A stretch of 64,000 nucleotides of DNA from assembly GCA_949825065.1 (NCBI GenBank), contig OX463846.1:11342177-11406176 (forward strand), written 5' to 3'. How positions within the stretch are numbered: position 1 is the stretch's first letter; each line of letters begins with the position of its first letter. Made by a program: the position numbers and the translations under genes. Below are positions 55,400 through 64,000 of this stretch, in pieces. The stretch comes from Odontocerum albicorne. Its lineage: Eukaryota > Arthropoda > Insecta > Trichoptera > Odontoceridae. The notes under the pieces were generated by a model. The model did not search any database. It saw only the letters and a program-made list of their open reading frames with translations, and had not been told where the DNA came from.

Positions 55400-55915
55400 A
55401 AAAGAAGCAAAAATAACAATACGTAATAGTGTGTTGGTGCCAAGATTCGTGTATAGAAGTGAAGCTTGGACGTGTCAAGTAAAGGATAAAAGTAAAACTA
55501 ATACTGTGGAGACGCGAGCATTAAGAAAAAAATGTGTAGTGTGAATGAATTAAAGAAGGTGGAACGGAGACAACAAAAACGAATGCACAGATAAAATGGA
55601 CGTTTTAAGTATGTTAAGGTGAAGAAAGGAGCATTAAGATGATTTGCACATGTGGAGAGAGTGAACGAAGAAAGAATAATTAAGCGAATATACAAATCAG
55701 AGTGCAATGTGTGCGTGGAAGAGGAATACTGAGAAAAACGTAGCTAGATCAAGTAGACCAAATTTTGAAAGAAGATAAACTGAAGAGTATGAATAATATT
55801 CGAATGTGTATGACGACATATATGAATATCGAGGAGGCGAAAGTTGTATGCTTAGATAGAAAAGTATTGAGATCTATTATCTCTGGCTAGTCCGTAAGCG
55901 ACACGGCTCGATGAA
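55400..55915 (+). pseudogene. LINE ORF2 C-terminal relic
   Basis: Plus frames give LVPRFVYRSEAWTCQVKDK, VETRALRKKC, then shifted pieces including 'gtggagagagtgaacgaaga' (HVERVNEER) and 'ggaggcgaaagttgtatgct' (EEAKVVC), ending 'cgatgaaacgtatgcatgt'. Matches 5100-5900. Decayed. Confidence 0.6.
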
Positions 55916-56559
55916 ACGTATGCATGTAAAAATAAAGATAATAAAAAATAAAGAAAATTTCTTCAAGTACGTTAAGTTTAAAAAAAAACAAATGACACAT
56001 TTCTGGTTCACTAGAATGAACTAAGTCTACGAATTTAACTTCGAAGGAAACATTTATGTACGGATAATTACACACCATAAATTAGATAAGAGTCAACATA
56101 AATAACACTATTGTTAAGCTGAAATAAAATTATTGAGAAGATAACTTTAATTGCACAACCAATCCATAAATCATATAGTATAAAGTAAATGTGATAATTT
56201 AAAAAATGCAAAGTGTGCTATAAAAACATAAATGCTGGTTTATCTCGACCTACTTTAGAAACTATCTAATAACAAACAAAACAAAGAATAACAATGGTTG
56301 CTTGGAGTTTATTTCCTAGAAACATCAAATTGTAAACAATCGTTATTGTTTAAAACCCGTGGAAAGTTTATTGCATACACATTTTACAAACATATGTAGC
56401 CCCTTAAAAAATAGAACGACACAAGTCAAAATACACAAATATGCAGGACAAACAAATAAAATATGTCTTCAGACCAAAAAATACACTATTGCAAGCAGTG
56501 AACAGGACATCCTTGAAGTTTTATATTATTGCTTTTAATTTCTTTCTACATTATTAGAA

Positions 56560-56730
56560 AACTCGAAAAATGTCAGCAAAGGCCACTTAGGCAAATAATA
56601 AAGTTTAAATGGTATCATAGAGTATCATATAATGAAGTTTTGAGAAGAGCTAACTGCTGTAGCATCGAGATTCTGGTGTCGTGTGCACAGCTGCGTTGGT
56701 CTGGATACGTGGCTGCGTTGGTCTGGATAC
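56560..56730 (+). pseudogene. LINE C-terminal fragment (IKFKWYHRVS)
   Basis: Plus frame PLRQIIKFKWYHRVSYNEV, LRRANCCSIEILVSCAQLRW, SGYVA: the 'cLR.IL.IkW...isn.evl.ra...sie..l...qLRWaGHv.R' block of LINE ORF2 proteins. It breaks off at the start of the inverted duplication, within a 21-bp tandem repeat (gctgcgttggtctggatac). Confidence 0.7.
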
Positions 56731-56985
56731 CTCCCTTATTCTTTAATGTGTTGAGTTTGATAGGAAGTGCTCTTGAGGTGATCACAATGGTCGGAAACAG
56801 CGCTATACCAAATAATCTAAGAATAAAAGTAAGGCATGAGAAGTTTGTTAAGATCTATAAAAACGTGTCACTAACAAATTGTCAATGTGGGAAGAATGAA
56901 CAGTCCTTATAAAAAGTGAGTATGCTTGATGAAGTGTATAGACATGGCAGAAGCGAAATATGTGTGCGTACCCGGGTAGAATTAG
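56729..56985 (+). repeat. 257-bp inverted duplication, left arm
   Basis: Reverse complement of 58187-58443 with three mismatches (about 98.8% identical). Contains a LINE-tail-like piece ('gaagtgtatagacatggcag', 'aagcgaaatatgtgtgcg'). Confidence 0.9.
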
Positions 56986-57245
56986 TTTATGTGTCGTATT
57001 TTCTTCTTTCTGATTTTTCAAGTATCTTACTTTCTCTTGAATTTTTTTTCATCAAATGTAATTTAAAACTTTTCGTTTATATAATTTTTTCATTCGTATA
57101 TTTTTTTAAATATGATTTAAGACTATAATATTTATTTTTTATTATATATAATTATATTTATACGTATTTTTTTATTTATATACATGTATTTTGTGCTTCC
57201 ATACTTTTGTATTCAAACTTATTGCTATTTTCTTTTACAAAAATA

Positions 57246-57456
57246 AATTGTATTGTACTATACTTTTGTTGTATACAGTACATCTTGGCGGGTTAATTAG
57301 CATTCTTTTCAAACCCACCTGATAGGTTAAAACAGTTTTTTTTAAAACCCAATTTAAAAAAAAACTAGATACCAACGGGAATCGAATTCACAACCCTCTA
57401 GTCGGAAGACAGGTATCTTGCCAACCAGACCACAAAGGTTGTCTGTAAATGTATTA
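57246..57456 (-). repeat. SINE family 1
   Basis: Head side 'accaacgggaatcgaattc', 'ccaaccagaccacaaagg'; tail 'tattgtactatacttttgtt'. Confidence 0.7.
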
Positions 57457-57597
57457 TTGCTATCAAAAGTTGGACCATAGTGCACCTATTACATGACACA
57501 ATCTAGAGATCTACATGTTTCTTATCCACATTTGTGACACCTTTCAGGTTGAAATAAAGCATACAATTTGCAAACACAAGAATTCATCAATTATGCA

Positions 57598-57800
57598 CAC
57601 GATCTCCGTGACCTAGTTGGTAAGATACCTAATTTCCAACCCGGGGGTTGCGGGTTCGATTGCCGTTGGACCCAGATTTTTTTAAAATTATTCTAGTCTG
57701 TTTTTCACTTAAGGCACGTTTAACATCTTTCTGATTGGTTTGAAGAGATTGCCACTTGGAAATAAGTCCACCCACCAGGTTGTACTGTACATATACAGAA
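57598..57800 (+). repeat. SINE family 1, full copy
   Basis: A box tgacctagttgg, B box gggttcgattgcc, body 'ttcacttaaggcacgtttaa', 'gaagagattgccacttgg'. Head-to-head with the copy at 57246. Confidence 0.75.
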
Positions 57801-58186
57801 CAAACCCCTACATTCTTCTGCATTTTTCAGTTTCTAAAAGATTCTCAAACATTAATACTTAGACCTTTATTATATTTTTAGTTCTTGTAATACAATTAAT
57901 ATGTATGAAATTTACTTATTGAACTAAGATTTATTAATTTCGATAAATGGTAGTTTGACATATACGAGTAGTTTGACATAACCACTTCTCCCACGCTAAG
58001 TGCAGTGATGCAATCTAACTTCATAGTGGGAACTATTAGCCGAGTTGTGTTCCAGTTTTGTCAGGTTAGTAACACAAGTAGATTGGACAACACCGAAGTT
58101 AAAGTGTATCAAATATCAGAGTTCAGAGAAAGCATCAACATTACGCCGTGTAAATATTAGGGTAGGCACAGAGAATAGATCTCCAC

Positions 58187-58443
58187 CTAATTCTACCCGG
58201 GTACGCACACATATTTCGCTTCTGCCATGTCTATACACTTCATCAAGCATACTCACTTTTTATAAGGACTGTTCATTCTTCCCACATTGACAATTTGTTA
58301 GTGACACGTTTTTATAGATCTTAACAAACTTCTCATGCCTTACTTTTATTCTTAGATTATTTGGTATAGCGCTGTTTCCGACCATTATGATCACCTCAAG
58401 AGCACTTCCTACCAAACTCAACACATTAAAGAAAAAGGGAGGT
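58187..58443 (-). repeat. 257-bp inverted duplication, right arm
   Basis: See 56729-56985. The spacer between arms is 1201 bp and holds two facing SINEs and other AT-rich DNA. Confidence 0.9.
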
Positions 58444-59029
58444 TGAAAGACTCAAATGTCGTTTATACCAGCACCACCTAAATTCTTGAAGTCTGATATA
58501 AAATGGTCTAAAATTAGAAAGAAAAACGGGTTATTAATCCAAATTATTCACCCATACATCACATTACTTAAACTTCCACACTTTTCTTTTACCATGACTT
58601 TTAATATAGCAACAATCGTTTTCAGATTATTCTCTTTACATCTATTATACAATTTATATATCAAACTCTTATCCATCATTATTCTCAACTTACACTATCA
58701 TGGTAACATTATACAGCAATCTGTCCACATTCCTTATCTTCATTTTAAATTCATTATTTCGTCATCAAAAAGCTCTTGCATATTTTTAAACAAGAGATTA
58801 ATGATTGTTTTATGAAAAATCATCGCAATTGTTAATAAATTCAGCGTTTCGTCGAAATAAATTAAATTTAGATCTTTATGCAAAACTGTTAAAAAACCGA
58901 AACAATGATACAAATGTTTTTCAAAAGGCTCATTTTTATTCATTAATATCGTCACCACTCATCATCATCAGTACAAGTTTTGCTTTATTATTTTCGAGTC
59001 AAAGATATTTAAAATGATATAAAATTATC
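58444..59029. other. AT-rich stretch with overlapping ORFs on both strands
   Basis: A 119-aa plus ORF (58456-58815) and a 72-aa minus ORF (58740-58958) overlap; neither resembles a known family. Probably decayed transposon DNA. Confidence 0.3.
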
Positions 59030-59450
59030 ACATGCATACATAGCACCACACCATTTCCCTGTTGGGGTGGGCAGAGTGGAAAGAGCACCATAGGTTCCTT
59101 TATTGACACCAATCTTTAACTCTCCTATATCCAAACACCTTCTTATTAAACTCCTACGATTTTTCTGACTTTCAACGTTATCTTCTTTCAAAATATCATT
59201 AATTTAACCCGACCATACTATTCTTCATCTTTATTTACCACGTCTTTCACTCACATTCGCAGTGTATATTTGTTTTGTTAGAATTTCTTCATTCAGTCGC
59301 TTTACATACCCAAACCATCTCAGAGTGCTCTTCTTCATCATACTTAAATCTTTAAGTTCACATTCATCCCTAATCACTTCATTCCGTATGCTGTCATATA
59401 TTGCTCCACTTTGTATTCTTCACAGTATAAAATTATTAAGAGGTTAAGAA
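59030..59450 (-). pseudogene. LINE ORF2 C-terminal relic
   Basis: Complement of the family tail: 'ccctgttggggtgggcagag', 'tattaaactcctacgatttt', 'tctttcaaaatatcatt', 'cccaaaccatctcagagtgc'. It is the unsplit counterpart of 28760-30110. Confidence 0.6.
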
Positions 59451-59459
59451 GTTCCAGCA

Positions 59460-60115
59460 TATGTTGGTGCCTCCCTTAACCAATGAGAGTGAAACTTGGA
59501 CTTCGTAAGGCAAACAAGGCGAAATAAAACATTAGAAATTAACGTAAATTTCGTTGTTCGTAAGGTAAAGGAAAGATTATCAAGATGGTTTAGACATGTG
59601 GAAAGAAATATTGACTAAGGAAATAAACAAGTCAGAAGAGCACAGTGTGTATGGATGAGAAAGACAGGGAAAAACGTGGCTAAATCAAGTAAATCAAATT
59701 TTGAAAGAATGTAAAGTGAATGCAAAAGTGAGTTAAAAGCTTGGTAGACAAAGACAAAAATAAAGTATGGTTGGATCAAGTGCATGCTATTTTGAAAGAA
59801 GGAAATGTAGAAATTCATAGAAATCGTAGGAATTGAATAAGGTGTATGAATGTAGAAGAAGCGACTAATGTGTGTTGAGATAGGAACGTTTGGGGCTCTA
59901 TCCTCTCTGTCTACTCCGAAAGGAAAATTACGAGATGGTATGTGGGTACGTAAAGTGAGAATCACGAATAAGATAAAAATGTGTGTTACGAGAAGTATAA
60001 ATGTGTAGGATTCGAAAGTTGTATGTTTGGATAGAAAATATGGATATATTTTATCTCTACCTACCCCAAAAGAGACAAGCTGTGATGATAAGTACGAGTA
60101 TGTACGTATAAATTA
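59460..60115 (+). pseudogene. LINE ORF2 tails, two in series
   Basis: 'gaaagattatcaagatggtttagacatg' (LSRWFRHV), 'ttttgaaagaaggaaatgta', 'ggtgtatgaatgtagaagaa' and 'ctctgtctactcc', then a second tail 'gatagaaaatatggatatat...ctacctacccc'. Decayed. Confidence 0.6.
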
Positions 60116-60649
60116 TTTTGCGTCTTACACGACGGTATGTAACGGTTACCGATTTTTTCCAACCGGCAAGCCTTCGGTTCCAGAGAAGTTGTTGACATAG
60201 TGGGAAATTCAGGTTGGCAACGAGCCAGAGTTTGAGGTCGGGACGTTGGGCTCGATCTATGAATGGATTTCCCAAGATGACTCTTTACGAATGGGAGGCC
60301 TCCCCCGTGCCAGGGCTGTGCGCGGCTGCCTGGCAATTATTCGTGGTCGACGAGGGTGCAATTCTTCGTGGTCAATGTCAATTGATTCTATAGATGGAAA
60401 ACGTTTACCATATATTAATAAGATAGCTTTCGATAGAAATAAACCTTTTCCAGAGGATTTCGGAACATTTCAATGCACTTTCTTCGATCACGACTCGGAA
60501 AATTCGAAACTACCCTCTGTTAAAAGTTTACATAATAAGCAATTTTTTCAGGATATTAAAAGAGTTCTAGGCACCTGTTTTACATAAAAAATCACTAACA
60601 GAAACAATAGTGAAATCTTTATTGATTGGCAAACTTTTATCAAATATGC
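60116..60649. other. Unclassified; dispersed repeat at 60400-60530
   Basis: 60130-60360 is GC-richer, without a recognisable ORF family. 60400-60530 is a copy of the repeat at 35121-35260. Confidence 0.35.
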
Positions 60650-60910
60650 CTGACAATTATTTTTGCCATCCTGAATAAAAATTGTTTTCGGTGCCGTATT
60701 CACGAGCTCGGATATTAAGAGCGTCACCACTCGCACACGGAAATAACTTGTTGAACATTATTTACGAAATTGATATCTTCCAAATTTTGATAGAAAAATT
60801 GACACTTAAGCTCACTAACAAATTGTTGAATTTTTTGTTACGATTGTTTCCTAGCATTAATTTGAAACTCTTTTATATTTTTTTATATTCGGTCTTTCAA
60901 AATTTATGAA
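60650..60910 (+). pseudogene. LINE C-terminal fragment (FSVPYSR family)
   Basis: Plus frame FSVPYSRARILRASPLAHG, then IIYEIDIFQILIEKLTLKL; paralogue of 7886-8128. Confidence 0.55.
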
Positions 60911-61462
60911 GCACTAACTATTGTTTTTTTTTTTATTAATATATTGTTATAAGGTACATTGTACTGTTATAAAGGTATACTGTATCAGTAAATAGACTTT
61001 GAAGATATAATTGAGCCACTTCATAGGGAAACAAGATAAATCATTATTCCGGTTTTTCGACATCGATCTACTCGTATTTGTTTTTATATTACGCATTTTG
61101 TTTGATATAATTGAGTTCAACCTGTATTATATATAATATTTAATAAATACAACACAAAAAACAAAGTCAAATGAGTTACTAGGTCTACTTTCTTATCAAT
61201 GACATGAGCTTTCTAGTGAAATGAACAACTGATTGTATCAGCATACGAGGATTGATAAAAAAAATAACGAGATTGTTTTCATTTCGCGGGCTGTTTATTT
61301 TTGATTGAGCCCATATTTTTTCTTCATGTTGGTGACACTATTTGTGATGTTCATTTCAATTTTCAGCCATATTGGATTGGTAGTTTGTGTCAAGGCAAGT
61401 ATTTACTACGCATTTTTTGTTTTTTTTTTTAGGTTTTATTTCGTTCGCGTGAGGCAATCAGA

Positions 61463-61797
61463 ATTGTGTGCAAACAACTCCAGGATTTTGCAACACGATA
61501 ATGCACAGGCTTACATTTCACTATTAATTCGTGATTTTTGGCCAAAATCAACACCTTTGTGATGCCGCAGCCACCGTATTCACCAGATAACCCCCTGCGA
61601 CCTTTTTCTACTCCCTAAGATACAGAGAACATTAAAAAGACATTTTGCGACCTTAGAGGAGATAAAGGCAAAATCGCCGAGTTAGCTAAAGGCTATCCCA
61701 AAAAGTGCGTTCCACAAATGTTCAGCGAATTAGAAAAAAAGTGTATTTTATCCTATGGGGACTACTTTGAAGGGAGTTATATTAATATTAATGATTA
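61463..61797 (+). pseudogene. mariner-family transposase C-terminal relic
   Basis: Plus frames: RILQHDNAQAYISLLIRDFW, then shifted pieces for a 'mPqPpYSPDlaPCDlFL' region, 'IQRTLKRHFATLEEIKAK', 'LKAIPK' and 'DYFEGSYIN'. The HDNA block and the 'F.t.eEIk....~ ..ip...f' tail are mariner/SETMAR-like. Several frameshifts; the catalytic first D is not present. Confidence 0.65.
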
Positions 61798-61799
61798 AA

Positions 61800-63199
61800 T
61801 AAATACTTTTTGATAAAAAATAAAATAAGTGTAAATAGTTGCTAACGCTCATGGTAGCACCAATGTAGAAACACTTTAAATACAAGCTTCTGTACAAATA
61901 TTAAAGCGGTAACTGCAAAACACCATAATAACCATTAGTTATAAACAGAACCTAGCCATTGACCATGACTTTAATGTAAAATTTGGAGTGCTATGGTTTG
62001 AAAAAAAAAACGTATTGCGGATGGTCACAAACAAGAGTTGCAGCAGATAATTGGAGACTAAAAAGAAAAAGAGAAATCCGTTTCTTGTCTCTACAACCTT
62101 AGATCACGAGTGGCAAAAGAACCCGCCAATCAACTTGTATTGGTCATGTTCATGGAACAGACGTGCAAAAAATTATCAATAACGTGTAAAAGACTACTGA
62201 ATGCAGGAGCTGGACCATTTGATCGGTCTAAGCGAATGGGCCAACAGACACTAGAGACGCAAGATTGATGGGAGTGGAGCAGCATCATTATGCAGGATAA
62301 AGTTCGTTAGTAGATCTGTGGTAACCGGAGGCTAGGCAAAGTGTAAACGTAGTTGTATATTCTTTCTCAGAAACAGTCTAGTAAAAGGTATATTTTTTTG
62401 CCATTTTTTACTATAGGTCTATGTTGCTTTCGTGTCAGAAAAGCGAAAGAGAATTTTGGTGACAGAATTCAAAACGATATAACATATTTGTGGTAATAAT
62501 AATAAACTACAGAAATAAATAATAAAATAAAGTCTGAAAAAAAAAAAACAAATTAGTTTATTTTTCTGAAAATTGAATTCGGAATATACTCGTAAGTTAG
62601 CTTACCAAGCGTGTTAACAATTACATCGGTGATGCTCATAATGGCAGCTCCCTAAAAAGTGCCCCCCAAATAAGCGCCCACCCTCGTGCCAGGGAAAACC
62701 CCGCCGTCGGAGGCCAATGATCAGAGATCGCAGACCAGCCTCCCCCGGTTATGGGAAACCGATACTAACTGCTCAGCAATGCCAATAAATTGTACCGCTT
62801 TATAACATCGCCCATCTTAATGAGTGAGTTAGGTTCCCGAAACGGAAGGAATTAAAAGTAAGGATGTGCTTTTTTTACTGGTTCAACTGAGATATTTTTA
62901 TCAATCGATTTTATTTTCAGTAGCCGCAATTAAGCCACAATACGAAAATTATAATCTTCAAGGCTTGTGTATAGGCATCTCAGAAATATTGACCTATTTA
63001 GACTGACAATAAGTAGAACTAACCTGCCAAGTGCTCTTTCTATGTATCACGGACTGTTCCTTTTGAATAAAACTTCGGATATTGAAATCTTGAAATCAAC
63101 GTCTCTGAAAATGTTTTTAGAGAAAGTATTTTGAGCTTTCTTAGTAATGGGAGTTAGTTGTTCCGGCTGAACAAATATTTCTTGCTTACTAATTTCTAT
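61800..63199. other. Gene-free stretch
   Basis: 62640-62790 is GC-richer ('gccccccaaataagcgccca') but carries no recognised feature. Confidence 0.4.
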
Positions 63200-63600
63200 T
63201 TTCTTGCTGCTGTATATAATGTATATTTAAGCTACTGCTATATATGAAGTCTCTTTGTATATAATTTTATTTTTCTTGTACTGTATATAATTTATATTTA
63301 AGCTACTGGTATATATGAAGTCTCTTTGTGTGTAATTTTATTTTTCTAGTACTGTATATAATTTATATTTAAGCTACTGCTATATATGAAGTCTCTTTGT
63401 ATGTAATTTTATTTTTCTTGTACTGTATATAATTTATATTTAAGCTACTGCTATAAATGAAGTATCTTTGTTTGTAATTTTATTTTTCTTGTACTGTATA
63501 TAATTTATATTTAAGCTACTGCTATATATGAAGTCTCTTTGTATGTAATTTTATTTTTCTTGTACTGTATATAATTTATATTTAAGCTTTGAATATAATT
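63200..63600. repeat. 71-bp tandem array, about 5.5 units
   Basis: 'ctgtatataatttatattta' starts at 63210, 63281, 63352, 63423, 63494 and 63565, exactly 71 bp apart, with 'agctactgctatatatgaag' and 'tctctttgtatgtaatttta' in each unit. Confidence 0.92.
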
Positions 63601-63836
63601 GTGTTTAACCCGTATATGTAAGCTTTATAAAATAAGTAAATAAATCTCAATGTATTTTATTAATTTATCAATCAACGCTACAATGTAACTAATAATAATA
63701 TGTTATTTATAAAAAATATGCATTGAGTGCTTCATTTATTACAAAGAAATAATTATGATAATAAACATATGAAAAGAAACAATCAACTTAACAAGTTACA
63801 GTACCCGGCGATAAGTAATGCACATCGGGCTTAAGA

Positions 63837-64000
63837 AAGAGACTGTCAGAAATAATCGTCTAACTTCGGTTTTGTAGAGCGTCGTCTCTGTCATTCATAC
63901 ACGTGTTCCTTCGCGATTTGTCAGTAGTTGTCAAGCGGTCTAGGGACAGAGATGACGCTCTACAAAGTCGAAGTTAGCCGATTATGACCGACAGTCTCTT
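63837..64000. mobile_element. MITE with about 57-bp inverted arms, touching the window edge
   Basis: 'aagagactgtcagaaataat' at the left and its complement at the right end; arms also share 'ttgtagagcgtc' and 'ctctgtc'. About 50 bp of spacer. The right target site lies outside the window. Confidence 0.75.

Overview
This window is AT-rich nuclear DNA from an animal, most likely an insect. The evidence is spliced exons with consensus GT/AG junctions, tRNA-derived SINEs, several non-LTR retrotransposon families, and mariner, pogo, piggyBac and hAT relics typical of insect genomes. The order is not settled by the sequence; Lepidoptera or a relative is only a guess. No bacterial operons, CRISPR arrays, rRNA genes or intact tRNA genes are seen.

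One host gene is recognised: a GDAP2 orthologue (ganglioside-induced differentiation-associated protein 2; macro domain plus CRAL-TRIO domain) on the minus strand. Six coding exons lie at 30728-30574, 22435-22293, 19584-19452, 14766-14657, 13796-13545 and 2146-1996. They join in one consistent reading frame (944 nt, about 315 codons) and cover the N-terminus, the whole macro domain and the linker. The C-terminal CRAL-TRIO exons must lie left of position 1. Introns of 0.9 to 11.4 kb are packed with repeats.

Left part (1-30.7 kb, inside GDAP2): a piggyBac relic (1-275), LINE tails, an internally deleted mariner (6549-7500), a jockey-like RT relic (8930-9870, minus), TTAA-flanked elements (8592-8918, 14338-14629, 28890-29524), a hairpin repeat (10070-10307), a 41-bp minisatellite with a seven-unit higher-order repeat (11268-12124), a MITE (12380-12598), a LINE ORF fragment (15696-16237, minus), a 92-bp minisatellite (18686-19322), a hAT MITE (20475-20686), a pogo/Tigger deletion derivative (24416-25578) and a second CENP-B-type element (26346-27302).

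Right part (30.7-64 kb, upstream of the GDAP2 start): no host coding exon is recognised. It holds a 1.9-kb mariner-like element (31880-33814) nested in a hairpin repeat, RTE-type LINE fragments, many SINE copies, mariner-5'-end-like repeats (38.4, 46.7-48.2 kb), a solo LTR next to a pure (AT)55 tract (51118-51612), a near-perfect 257-bp inverted duplication (56729/58443), a mariner relic (61463-61797), a 71-bp tandem array and a MITE at the right edge.

Nothing here amounts to a new multi-gene system. The most unusual signals are the hammerhead-like motifs in the palindromic repeat family, the seven-unit higher-order structure of the 41-bp array, the almost identical 257-bp inverted arms, and the duplicated 82-bp segments around GDAP2 exon 3. 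Calls are from reading alone; no database search was run.
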